The notes beneath the pieces were generated by a model. That model had not been told where the DNA came from, did not search any database, and worked only from the letters and a program-made list of their open reading frames with translations. From assembly GCA_013214945.1 (NCBI GenBank), contig JABSRT010000008.1, positions 1 through 64,000 on the forward strand: a DNA stretch of 64,000 bases, read 5' to 3'. This document shows, piece by piece, positions 1 to 7,442 of the stretch. Origin of the DNA: Gammaproteobacteria bacterium. Lineage in GTDB: Bacteria; Pseudomonadota; Gammaproteobacteria; Enterobacterales; Psychrobiaceae. The translations under genes were made by a program, and so were the position numbers. Each line of letters begins with the position of its first letter. Positions within the stretch are counted from its first letter, which is position 1.

Positions 1-405
1 CCAGACGATTGGATAGAAGTGATAAAGAACTTTAGGCGGCAATATGGTCACTTTGCTGGCAGCGAATACGCGTTGCGGCAATGCGCAAACGACCACGGGC
101 AGTGTTGGCATAAAGGCGTCGGTTAACACACCAAGTAAATACATACCCCAACAGCTTTAGGCTGGCATTGTCATGCCTGCAATTCGACAATTGTGAGTAA
201 ATCGGGCATGGGTTACCTTACAAAAAATCAGTTCGAGAAAAACACTAAAACAGAGACCAAGAGAGGGCAGTTAGTAACCAATTGACTCAAGACATTTAGC
301 CGTCTAAATTATGTGGGTGTCTAAAATTAGGTTGTCCCAAAAGTAGTTGTCTAAAATGGCGACGAAGGAGCAAAAGGTAACTGTTTTTTGTCCTTGTTGA
401 TTTGC
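1..405. other. Left-edge region without a convincing gene
   Basis: A plus-strand frame runs in from the left edge and stops at 126 (last residues HDHGQ-like, ending CWHKGVG). It could be the C-terminal tail of a gene that starts outside the window, but I recognise no family. From 318 to 357 the 9-mer GTCTAAAAT occurs twice, 34 bases apart, around GGTTGTCCCAAAAG. This could be the edge of an old insertion, but no inverted terminal repeat or transposase frame is visible. Nothing else is supported here. Confidence 0.3.
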
Positions 406-933
406 TTAGGCATCAGAGCCTTCCGCTCGTTTTATCGATGACGGTACAATTAATTTATGCATTGGCTCCACGAACAACATATATAACTTACCAAAAAAAT
501 TATGAACATGCACTACGGTCGAAATTGAAACTAGATGGGCTTTACCTATCTGAGTATACACGGAAACTTTTACATCTAAGTGTTTATCCGAGTCACCTAA
601 TATAATTTCGCTATCACTTAAAAAAAGTAAAGTGAATATTCCAACCCTATCACCAACTTGATATTCATTAATTAATTTATTAGCGTCTAAGTCTCCTAAG
701 TGGCCAATATTTTTTAACCCAAACATTGATACTATTTTATTTCTGCTTGCCATTAAAAAGTTAACCCAAGCAGGTATTTGAGCTGCGTGATCTAACCAAA
801 TTTGAAGTGCTACTCGATATTCTTTACTCGAATAAAAAGAATAAGAGTCTGAATAGTAAGAGCCTTTCAGGCTTTTAAATACTTCACTATTTATTGGGAC
901 GCTTACTTTCTTAACAGGAAACACAATACTCAA
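406..933 (-). CDS. DUF2867 family protein
   Basis: A 175-residue protein of unknown function that matches the DUF2867 family by recall of its pattern. A short N-terminal part (SYYSDSYSF) is followed by a tryptophan-containing helix near residues 46-60, then RNKIVSMFGLK, then ILGDSDKHLDVKVSVY, and the C-terminal signature LYMLFVEPMHKLIV. The length is normal for the family. The start is a TTG preceded by GGAG at a good distance; an in-frame TAG lies a few codons further upstream, so a much longer protein is excluded. There is no signal peptide or membrane segment. DUF2867 domains are also found fused to SDR-type epimerases, but no such partner is next to it here. It follows a small membrane-protein gene on the same strand, separated by a long inverted repeat. 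The family assignment is fairly firm; the role is unknown. Confidence 0.7.
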   Translation of the reverse strand: MSIVFPVKKVSVPINSEVFKSLKGSYYSDSYSFYSSKEYRVALQIWLDHAAQIPAWVNFLMASRNKIVSMFGLKNIGHLGDLDANKLINEYQVGDRVGIFTLLFLSDSEIILGDSDKHLDVKVSVYTQIGKAHLVSISTVVHVHNFFGKLYMLFVEPMHKLIVPSSIKRAEGSDA

Positions 934-957
934 ATACTCCGTTGATGCCTCAACGCC

Positions 958-1043
958 AACCTAAATCGCAGCTTACTGGTGCAGGTTTTTGCGCCTTTTG
1001 TTTTGCAAAAAATGCGACAGTAAAAGCTGTCGGATTTTAGGTT
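958..1043. repeat. Long imperfect inverted repeat (about 86 bp)
   Basis: The left arm AACCTAAATCGCAGCTTACTG pairs, with small bulges, with a right arm ending GCTGTCGGATTTTAGGTT. An inner stem (GTTTTTGCG with GCAAAAAAT) lies inside. It sits between the stop of the membrane-protein gene and the start of the DUF2867 gene. There is no T-run after it on the minus strand, so it is not a standard intrinsic terminator. Its size and bulged nesting recall integron attC sites, but the GTTRRRY/RYYYAAC core ends are missing. Confidence 0.6.
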
Positions 1044-1047
1044 CTTA

Positions 1048-1398
1048 TTATGTTGCAGGTTGACCACTGCTTTCAAGTACGGGGCTGTAAATACCCCAAA
1101 TAGCAAATGGAACTAACAATAATGACAACACAAAAAGACAAATTAGTAATTTCATCGACTTACTACTTTTACCTTTACTGACTTTATAAAGAATAAAGGC
1201 TGAAATTAAGCCCAATATTCCCCAGTAGCGATAAGTGCCAATTAAGACATAAGTTTGAATTGGCAACTCAGCTTCAAAAGAGTCAAATATTCTTTCGAAT
1301 TGCTGAATAACTAGAAAAGCTCCATACGCAAACAAACCAAAATAAAGCGTTGAAACAGTAGCTGCTATTATTTGAAAATTACTCTTAATCTGATTCAT
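1048..1398 (-). CDS. Small integral membrane protein, unknown function
   Basis: About 116 residues with three predicted membrane segments: an N-terminal one after NQIKSNFQ (roughly residues 8-32), a second around YWGILGLISAFILY, and a third near the C-terminus (KLLICLFVLSLLLVPFAIW). A short hydrophilic, acidic stretch (FDSFEAELP) lies between the first two. Three in-frame ATG codons lie close together; I chose the third because AAGGAG lies nine bases ahead of it, while the first has no such site. I do not recognise a family. Its position next to DUF2867 and an inverted repeat suggests accessory DNA rather than a conserved operon. Confidence 0.6.
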   Translation of the reverse strand: MNQIKSNFQIIAATVSTLYFGLFAYGAFLVIQQFERIFDSFEAELPIQTYVLIGTYRYWGILGLISAFILYKVSKGKSSKSMKLLICLFVLSLLLVPFAIWGIYSPVLESSGQPAT

Positions 1399-1539
1399 GA
1401 ACTCCATCTCCTTGTGCAACATAACAGCATACTATCCAGATTCCGCGATAATCTCGAAATCCAAACGTAAAATTAAAACAAACTCTAAACCTAAAGTCAC
1501 ATTATAACAATGATTTAAAACAAAATTCAGAACAAAACT

Positions 1540-1731
1540 TCAATAATACTCCCGTGGAGAAATTGCCAGCGGGTTTATTGAGAACGCTGTGCCTGATACA
1601 CACAGTAAAGACAAATTAACTTGTTTAGTTTCAATGAAATAAAAATAGGCTTCGAGATTGTCAGGAATTATTCTGTCGTGATAATCCCGTAAAGTGTGAT
1701 AAACCTGCGACACTTCATTACGCCTGTGCAA
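1540..1731 (-). CDS. Small ORF or gene remnant, unknown
   Basis: A 63-codon open frame beginning at TTG with a TAA five codons upstream. The peptide is rich in charged and aromatic residues in its first half (HTLRDYHDRIIPDNLEAY) and has a hydrophobic stretch near residues 38-48. No family is recognised, there is no clear ribosome binding site, and the neighbours give no support. It may be a remnant or non-coding. Confidence 0.25.
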   Translation of the reverse strand: MHRRNEVSQVYHTLRDYHDRIIPDNLEAYFYFIETKQVNLSLLCVSGTAFSINPLAISPREYY

Positions 1732-1854
1732 GTAACCAGTTTACGAAAAGCAAGCTAGAAACTTAAAGTCCTAAATCCTGAGCCCTAAGTCAGAAGTTTG
1801 CCATGATTACCTTTGAACTTTCGCGAGCTGCAATACGCTACCAAACCTTACGCT

Positions 1855-1892
1855 ACTAACACCTTACGAGAGAGCTCCCATAAGGTGTTAGT
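1855..1892 (-). terminator. Hairpin downstream of the dockerin-like gene
   Basis: Two perfect 12-base arms (ACTAACACCTTA and TAAGGTGTTAGT) enclose a 14-base loop just beyond the stop of the gene ending at 1907. No T-run follows on the minus strand, so it may be an RNA-stabilising hairpin or a weak terminator. Confidence 0.5.
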
Positions 1893-1906
1893 TAAGATTT
1901 TACAGC

Positions 1907-3091
1907 CTAGGGAGTCCTATTACTGAGAACTAAGGAAAAATCTAGAGTATTAATAACTCCATCGCCGTTGACATCGGCACTTGCACAGCTTGGGTTAGTG
2001 GCGATATTTTTTCTAAAACATGCTCTGACAGCCATAAAGTCATTCATATCTACGACGTTATCGCCGTTAACATCATAGGGATTTGGGCTAGCACCTCCGG
2101 CCTCCAGTTGTTCGATCTTAACTTCGATGCCATCGAGTAGGGTGTTGTAATAAATAAGAGCCTGCTCGAGTAAATTAAGATTGAGCCCCTCGACTGTCAA
2201 TGCGTCGTTATTTGCCATAGCCGTTGCAACATGGCGTAACTGTCGTAACAAACCAGCGCGACCAAGTGAAATCATATTATCTTCGGCAGCACTATGAATG
2301 CCTAAGGCGACACCGTTGGTAAAAGAAGGATTACCAGTGTCAGTACCCAATAGCAGCGCAGGTTTTTCTGTGAATCCGGTTAATTGTGGGCAGGTGAAAT
2401 CACAGTTATATACATCGGGCAACACGGGATCGATCAAGCAGGTGTTCGTCTCGGGTGCTGGTAAAAGTACAGCGGCACCAAAGGGGGTAACTCCTACGAT
2501 TGCTGATTGATCAGGCACCGCAGCAAAAAGGAAAGGCAGCGTTTCATTTGGAACACCGGCACCTGAACAATCATAAAGTGGGGCGGTGCCATCACTGAAA
2601 ATCAAGTCTGTATCAACGGTCGATTTTACTTCAATACTGAGGTAATGAGCCCCATGATTAGCCGATGCATTGGCAGCAACGTTCCAGCTTTGTCCAAGCT
2701 GATCGTTAACCGTCAAATCAGTAAAGCGAATTCGGGTATTATTTTCCTTTAATTTGAGACTGTGGTTATTAAAGGATTCGCCATTAACGCAATCGAAGCC
2801 GACGCACGCATTTGCAGTTACTGGAGCACAAGTAAACTCACAAACAGTGCCAACACAGCTAGCAATAATAGGCGCAGGAATAACGATGGGGTCTCCTGCT
2901 GGGATCAAACCTACAGATTGACTTGGGTCCAGTGGAAAAAATTGCAATGTCGGTGCACTACAATCATAGGCAGGCACAGTGCCATCACTGGTACCAGCCA
3001 AAATCAAGTCATCTAAAATCACCTGATCAGCATTACTATTGAACGCGGCTAAAAAACCGATTATCAGCCACAAGTTTATTCTTTTTTTCAT
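1907..3091 (-). CDS. Secreted protein with dockerin-like C-terminal calcium repeats
   Basis: A 394-residue exported protein. A signal peptide (KKRINLWLIIGFLAAFNSNA) is followed by the mature start DQVILDDLILAGTSDG, a motif shared with the next gene upstream. Cysteine pairs occur near residues 44-110 and 170-235, and the segment LKLKENNTRIRFTD is also shared. The C-terminus (about 340-394) carries two EF-hand-like loops, DVNGDNVVDMNDF and DVNGDGVINTLDF, the pattern of type I dockerin repeats that bind calcium and usually dock to cohesin domains. Before these lies a helical stretch (LLEQALIYYNTLLDGIEVKIEQL) that may oligomerise. The gene starts 33 bases after the stop of the related upstream gene, so they are probably cotranscribed. 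Its role is not known; a surface or matrix function is inferred. Confidence 0.7.
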   Translation of the reverse strand: MKKRINLWLIIGFLAAFNSNADQVILDDLILAGTSDGTVPAYDCSAPTLQFFPLDPSQSVGLIPAGDPIVIPAPIIASCVGTVCEFTCAPVTANACVGFDCVNGESFNNHSLKLKENNTRIRFTDLTVNDQLGQSWNVAANASANHGAHYLSIEVKSTVDTDLIFSDGTAPLYDCSGAGVPNETLPFLFAAVPDQSAIVGVTPFGAAVLLPAPETNTCLIDPVLPDVYNCDFTCPQLTGFTEKPALLLGTDTGNPSFTNGVALGIHSAAEDNMISLGRAGLLRQLRHVATAMANNDALTVEGLNLNLLEQALIYYNTLLDGIEVKIEQLEAGGASPNPYDVNGDNVVDMNDFMAVRACFRKNIATNPSCASADVNGDGVINTLDFSLVLSNRTP

Positions 3092-3124
3092 GACAATATC
3101 TCTACAGTTAAATATGCCTAAGAA

Positions 3125-3688
3125 TTATGGAATTAAATTATCGACGCGAGTGGTTAAATTATCAATGCGTGTACCGATCAGGTTTAATTTTGTTTGAAAA
3201 TCAACCTGCATCTGATCTAACTGGCTCTTGTTGACAGCGTCGGTGGCGTTGGTGCCATTTGCTACGTGAACAATTTTTCTCTCGATCCCTGGAGCGCCGA
3301 CAGAGACAGCGTTAGGCTCAATAGCTGAATTTGCCCCCAGCCCAATACCACCAGATTCAGTGGCAGGCAGACTAAGTACTGTGGCACCGTTACCGAACTT
3401 AACCACAAAGCGGCTGACATCGTTGACATCGTCTTCAACGCCGGCGCTCCAATCGCTACTGGGAAAACTGGATGTCGAACTGGTATCTTCAAACCTGATC
3501 ATTGGCGTGTCTGATTTTAGTTTGAGGGTGTCAAACCCAAATTCTTCACCATTGCTACAACCAGCCCCTACGCACTGAGAGCCATCGACGATTAGGTCGT
3601 CGAGAATGACCTGGTCTGCAGCAGTGCTAAAGCTAAAAATAAGTGGAAGAATTGCAGCGGTATAGATAAGCTTTTTAAAATGTTTCAT
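3125..3688 (-). CDS. Secreted protein, paralogue of its neighbour with coiled-coil end
   Basis: About 187 residues. The start is the ATG at 3688, which opens a clean signal peptide (KHFKKLIYTAAILPLIFSFS); an upstream start would add a polar leader. The mature part begins DQVILDDLIVDGSQCVGAGC and contains FGFDTLKLKSDTPMIRFED, both shared with the gene at 1907. Near the end, VNKSQLDQMQ resembles the head-to-stalk connector of YadA-like trimeric surface proteins, and the last 30 residues (NLIGTRIDNLTTRVDNLIP) have heptad spacing typical of a short trimeric coiled coil. There is no outer-membrane anchor. It is probably a secreted or periplasmic protein made with its neighbour. Function unknown. 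Confidence 0.65.
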   Translation of the reverse strand: MKHFKKLIYTAAILPLIFSFSTAADQVILDDLIVDGSQCVGAGCSNGEEFGFDTLKLKSDTPMIRFEDTSSTSSFPSSDWSAGVEDDVNDVSRFVVKFGNGATVLSLPATESGGIGLGANSAIEPNAVSVGAPGIERKIVHVANGTNATDAVNKSQLDQMQVDFQTKLNLIGTRIDNLTTRVDNLIP

Positions 3689-3907
3689 TTTATACGTATT
3701 CCTATGTCGAAGGGGCAGTTGCACCCCCATAATTAAATTCCCCTGACGCTAATAAGCAGCTAAATATCGCAGATACCCTATTAGGATATTAAAGCGATTA
3801 CTGCTGTACTCATTAATTCCTTAAAGCGTTTGATTCATCTACTTATTGTTGTCAAGTTTCACTTAAGTTTGTCTGTCATTTATCATGATAAATGACGGAT
3901 TTTTAAT

Positions 3908-4618
3908 TCAATTATTCTTTCTTTGTCTCGTTAAGCTAATGCCAGCGACTCCTAGCAGGAATAGGGAAAATATTGTCGGCTCGGGTATCCCCGTTGGGTC
4001 TCTGACTGTGACCGTGCCTAGCAGTAAAGTTTCAGGCAGGGGAGCTCCCATAAATGCGGTAGCTGCTGTGCCAAATGGCGAGCCTGAGGCTAAAATATCA
4101 CTGGTTCCTGCCATTAGGGCGGTGAAATCAAGCGAAAAAATGGCTGTAGGTAAGCCGGGTGAGATGCTGAACAGAGACATTAGTTCTATTAAGCCAATAG
4201 CGCCACTGCCGGCGCCAAAACCTGGTGCAACGGTAGGTGGGAATACTCCCGCGCCGCCTGGTATTAAAGAAGGTGCTGCGAATGTAAAGAAATCGAAAGT
4301 AGATGGGCTGTTGACAGCTAAGGTTGGCAGCCAGGTAGCGCCAATTGGCCCAGCGCCAAGTACAGCTCCCGCATGATTATAAAAGGTCTCTATAAGCAAG
4401 GTATCGAAAGTAGCAGGTGAGACTACAAGTCCGTCATCTGCTATCAATACTTCGATGGTGAATGTTGCCCCGGTAGTGACACTAAGTGTGCTCTGAATTC
4501 CTGCTGTCGAAGGGTCAAGGTCAACTGATATTATTGGCGATGCTGCTAACGGTAGTGCAGCCAAGGACAATAAGCAGCTTGCTATTAATGCCCTTAATTT
4601 AGTTTTAGATCTATTCAT
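3908..4618 (-). CDS. PEP-CTERM sorted protein with cohesin-like domain
   Basis: About 236 residues. The ATG at 4618 is preceded by GGAGAA and opens a signal peptide (NRSKTKLRALIASCLLSL). The mature part starts ISVDLDPSTAGIQSTLSV, followed by TGATFTIEVLIADDG, resembling the first strands of type I cohesin domains. The C-terminus is a classic PEP-CTERM signal: PEPTIFSLFLLGVAGISL then the basic tail TRQRKNN. Such proteins are cut and sorted by exosortase (EpsH/XrtA family) and are linked to exopolysaccharide production; no exosortase gene is in this window. A sigma-54-type promoter lies upstream, matching the known PrsK/PrsR control of PEP-CTERM genes in some bacteria. The PEP-CTERM call is firm; the cohesin call is tentative. 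Confidence 0.85.
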   Translation of the reverse strand: MNRSKTKLRALIASCLLSLAALPLAASPIISVDLDPSTAGIQSTLSVTTGATFTIEVLIADDGLVVSPATFDTLLIETFYNHAGAVLGAGPIGATWLPTLAVNSPSTFDFFTFAAPSLIPGGAGVFPPTVAPGFGAGSGAIGLIELMSLFSISPGLPTAIFSLDFTALMAGTSDILASGSPFGTAATAFMGAPLPETLLLGTVTVRDPTGIPEPTIFSLFLLGVAGISLTRQRKNN

Positions 4619-4700
4619 TTGTCGTTCTCCCAAAATTAAAATGTTGGGCTCATCGAGTAACTTCTTATTATACGTATAGGCCCAGTGATATCTTGCGAAC

Positions 4701-4760
4701 ACAACTAAAGTAGTGCTGATACAACTTTAGCATTGCAAGTACAACTTAAGTGCTGCATAT
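4701..4760. repeat. Three 20-bp degenerate direct repeats
   Basis: Three contiguous 20-base units begin ACAACTAAAG, ACAACTTTAG and ACAACTTAAG at 4701, 4721 and 4741. The spacing is exactly 20 bases, close to two helical turns. They lie in the leader and start region of the PEP-CTERM gene, overlapping the edge of the sigma-54-type element. They could be binding sites for a regulator. Confidence 0.6.
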
Positions 4761-4769
4761 ATTGTGCCT
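4755..4769 (-). promoter_or_regulatory. Candidate sigma-54 (-24/-12) promoter of the PEP-CTERM gene
   Basis: On the minus strand the sequence AGGCACAATATATGC has GG and GC exactly ten bases apart, with GGCAC at -24 and TGC at -12 (consensus TGGCAC-N5-TTGC). Transcription would start near 4743, leaving a leader of about 125 bases. Confidence 0.5.
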
Positions 4770-4770
4770 A

Positions 4771-5272
4771 CAACCAATATCAATGACTTACACTATGTTT
4801 GTTGTTGGTTAAATTATGAGGTGTAAAATAAACTGACATGGATTATAGGACGGTTTAAAAAACAGCTTCATGAGCTTTAATTGTATTGAAATATAAGGAT
4901 TTTTTAGCGACCTAGCTCTGGACTCGCGCTATGAACGAGTAATATTAAATAGTGCTATGCAAATAATGTTTAACGACAAGCAACACAACCAATAAACACT
5001 GCTTATTCCTTGATGGCCGCAGCGTATCGCGTGCTAATAATTACCTCCATTAATCACTCGCTGAGTGATTTGGCTGAAATATTGAACAAGTGTAATCATA
5101 GGGCCTCGGCTTTTACGATTGTTTCACTCATGCTGCCACCCCAGTTGTAAATATTTTTGACGTTGGCTTGGCAACGTAGATATTTGCCCCGTTCAATCAG
5201 CTCTGAGCAAGAAATATCAAGACTTTCAACTATAATTAATAGGATTCAATCCTGCCTAAGAGCTGATGTGCG
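4771..5272. other. Intergenic region with a possible gene remnant
   Basis: No gene is supported. A minus-strand frame of about 48 codons ends at 5096 and reads like coding sequence (ERGKYLRCQANVKNIYNW), but it has no start codon and may be the tail of a decayed gene. Just beyond its stop lies a perfect hairpin, AATCACTC-GCT-GAGTGATT (5052-5070), as expected for a transcript end. The promoter of the gene at 5273 should lie near the right edge. Confidence 0.35.
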
Positions 5273-6046
5273 ATGAAACTAATTCCGCTGTTGATGTCAT
5301 TATTCTTTTTCCTTGGGGGGTTGGTTTGGGGTAAAGAACTTTCATTTGTTACCCATCCTTTAAGCCCCTTTGTATATCAAGATAATGGCAAGTTAGCTGG
5401 TGTTGCGGTTGATCTAGTGCGGTTAATGATGAAAGAGCATAATTACCAGCCATCATTTGTGCTGATGCCATTTCCCCGCGTATTACGCCTAGTGCAAACC
5501 CAAACTGATATGGTAGGGTTTATTGTCGCTAGAACTCCAGAACGTGAAGATACTGTAAAATGGGTCGGGCCATTAATTAGTTCGGGCGTATATCTATATA
5601 AACGCAAGGGGCATAAAATTTCACAAACGACACTGTCTGAACTTAACGGCAAATACACGATTGGTGTCGCAAAAAGTAATGCCGACCATGCGTATTTAAC
5701 CAAGTTGAATTTCGAAACAATTTACCCAGTTAGTCACCAGTTGCAAACGCTTAAGATGTTACTGCGAGGGCGGGTAGATCTGATCCCTGTCAGTGAGTTA
5801 GTGCTGCCAGCGATGGCTGAAAAAGCAGATATAGATATCAGCGGCATTGAACGTACTTCAATTAAATTATATGACTCTGTTCTGTATTTGGCCTTTTCAA
5901 GTAACGTTGACCAAGCCGAGATAGAAAATTGGCAACTTGCCCTTGATAAGTTAAAAGTAACGGGGAAATATCAGAGAATTATCGACAAATATATTTTAAA
6001 TGACGAGCACACAAAACAATCAACCAAAAGTAAAAATCACGATTAG
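5273..6046 (+). CDS. Periplasmic solute-binding protein, family 3
   Basis: A 257-residue protein of the extracellular solute-binding family 3 (amino-acid type). The signal peptide (KLIPLLMSLFFFLGGLVWG) is followed by KELSFVTHPLSPFVYQDNG and then GVAVDLVRLMM, the usual lobe I start. The segment MVGFIVARTPERED and the hinge region around KYTIGVAKSNADHAYL complete the pattern. It stands alone, with no permease or ATPase gene beside it; many such single genes in marine gammaproteobacteria do not belong to a transporter and may act in sensing. The ligand cannot be predicted. The stop is TAG, which shows that this genome uses TAG as a normal stop. Confidence 0.8.
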   Translation: MKLIPLLMSLFFFLGGLVWGKELSFVTHPLSPFVYQDNGKLAGVAVDLVRLMMKEHNYQPSFVLMPFPRVLRLVQTQTDMVGFIVARTPEREDTVKWVGPLISSGVYLYKRKGHKISQTTLSELNGKYTIGVAKSNADHAYLTKLNFETIYPVSHQLQTLKMLLRGRVDLIPVSELVLPAMAEKADIDISGIERTSIKLYDSVLYLAFSSNVDQAEIENWQLALDKLKVTGKYQRIIDKYILNDEHTKQSTKSKNHD

Positions 6047-6215
6047 CACGGTTAGTTACATCGTTTTTAGGGAAATATCAGCGCATACCTAGGCTGTAAC
6101 GCTTTAACTATTTAGTGTTAGGCCAAGTAAGGGACATAAATCATCGTGACTTTATAGCTTACATCCCAGACACCCGTGGCAGCTTAGGCTAAGTTATCGC
6201 TGACAATCTACATCA

Positions 6216-6530
6216 TTACTTAAAATAAGAGCAACAGTAATCTGTCACGCTATGTATCTGTACCTTAAAAGTTTCGTTGGCGGGGACATTAAACGATTGC
6301 CCTGCAACAATCTCCTGCCACTTATCTTCACCAGGTAGCAAAACGGTTAGCTTACCCGCTAAGATCTCCATTATCTCTGCTTCAGCAGTGTTAAATTCGT
6401 AACTACCTGGCATCATAATACCTAATGTTTTGATGCTCGAATCAGCAAACGTTACGGTTCGGCTAGTTACATGGCCGTCAAAGTAGAAGTTTGCTTTTTT
6501 AACTAAGGTTATGTTGTTAAATGTCGACAT
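6216..6530 (-). CDS. ppnP: Pyrimidine/purine nucleoside phosphorylase PpnP
   Basis: A 104-residue cupin-fold enzyme of the PpnP (YaiE, DUF1255) family, which splits purine and pyrimidine nucleosides with phosphate into base and ribose-1-phosphate in nucleotide salvage. The features seen are KANFYFDGHVTSRTV at the N-terminus, LGIMMPGSYEF, the AEIMEILAGKLTVLLPG core, the GQSFNVPANETFKVQI strand, and the near-terminal signature VTDYCCSYF. The length is exactly that of the family. It lies 79 bases downstream of proC on the same strand and may be read from that transcript or from its own promoter. Confidence 0.93.
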   Translation of the reverse strand: MSTFNNITLVKKANFYFDGHVTSRTVTFADSSIKTLGIMMPGSYEFNTAEAEIMEILAGKLTVLLPGEDKWQEIVAGQSFNVPANETFKVQIHSVTDYCCSYFK

Positions 6531-6609
6531 AAATATTGTTCCTTACTATCAATATAAGCTTAAGTATTCGGTTGTCTAAGTGAAAAGTAGTTAACTACTT
6601 TTCCCCTAA

Positions 6610-7431
6610 TTACCTCCCCCCTAATTGTTGCGCCCGGACAAATGCGGCGTTGACGGCGCCACCGACCATAGGAATAAGCCCAGCGTCTGAAAAATAGTTC
6701 AACGCGCTTTCGGTGGTGCCTCCTGGCGATGTTATTTGCTGTCTCAGGTGCGACAAACTATTGTCTGAGCTAATGGCGAGTTGAGCTGCACCCAGCGCCG
6801 TTTGGCAAGTAAGTCGGTGCGCCTCTTCTTCAGAGAACCCCAGCTCAATTGCCGCTTTAATCATGCCTTCCATCATTAATAAGAAATAAGCAGGGCCACT
6901 ACCCGATATTGCGGTAATAGCATTGATGCTTTCTTCTTGTGTTACTTCAATACAATCGCCGCAAGACTGGGCGACAGCCATTGCCTGAATCTTTTGCTCG
7001 GGGCTGGTATTTTCGTTGGCAAATAACCCCGACATTCCGTAACTAATCATCGCAGGCATGTTTGGCATTAAACGCACCACGGCGCTATTTCCACCTAATT
7101 TATTAACCAGTTGAGCGACTGTTACTCCAGCCGCAATAGAGATAAATAGTTTGCCTTGGCTATCACAGTGTTCAGCAATATCTTTAATAACAAGATCGAT
7201 GACTTGTGGTTTAACAGCGAGAATTACAATGTCTGATTTTTGCACTGCTTCAGCACTGTTGTTGGTGGTTAACACACCAAAGTCAGTATTGAGTCGGGTG
7301 GTCGTTTGGGTTGATGGATCTGAAACAATGATGCTGGCGGGCGTCTGACCTTTGGCAATCAGCCCACCAATCATTGCGCTGGCCATGTTACCGCCACCAA
7401 TAAAGGCAACTGTTGGTAATGTATTACTCAT
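6610..7431 (-). CDS. proC: Pyrroline-5-carboxylate reductase
   Basis: A 273-residue cytoplasmic enzyme that reduces 1-pyrroline-5-carboxylate to proline with NAD(P)H, the last step of proline synthesis. The N-terminal Rossmann motif is VAFIGGGNMASAMIGGL; the family signatures VVRLMPNMPAMISYGMSG and the C-terminal ISGSGPAYFLLMMEGM and LRQQITSPGGTTESAL are all present. The length is typical. It starts 11 bases after the stop of a zinc alcohol dehydrogenase, so the two are probably cotranscribed. In many relatives proC follows yggS instead, so this arrangement is unusual but not suspicious. Confidence 0.95.
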   Translation of the reverse strand: MSNTLPTVAFIGGGNMASAMIGGLIAKGQTPASIIVSDPSTQTTTRLNTDFGVLTTNNSAEAVQKSDIVILAVKPQVIDLVIKDIAEHCDSQGKLFISIAAGVTVAQLVNKLGGNSAVVRLMPNMPAMISYGMSGLFANENTSPEQKIQAMAVAQSCGDCIEVTQEESINAITAISGSGPAYFLLMMEGMIKAAIELGFSEEEAHRLTCQTALGAAQLAISSDNSLSHLRQQITSPGGTTESALNYFSDAGLIPMVGGAVNAAFVRAQQLGGR

Positions 7432-7442
7432 AATATGCCCCG

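Noticed and set aside
402-605. Plus-strand frame of 67 codons
   Set aside because: It lies opposite the DUF2867 gene, which has clear family motifs, and has no family of its own.
958-1043. Integron attC site
   Set aside because: Size and fold fit, but neither GTTRRRY nor RYYYAAC stands at the ends; reported only as an inverted repeat.
5171-5196. Sigma-54 promoter for the gene at 5273 (TTGGCAACG...TTTGCCC)
   Set aside because: GG and GC are 14 bases apart instead of ten.
5096-5240. Minus-strand frame of about 48 codons upstream of the family 3 binding protein
   Set aside because: It looks codon-like but has no start codon and no recognised family; mentioned only within the intergenic entry.
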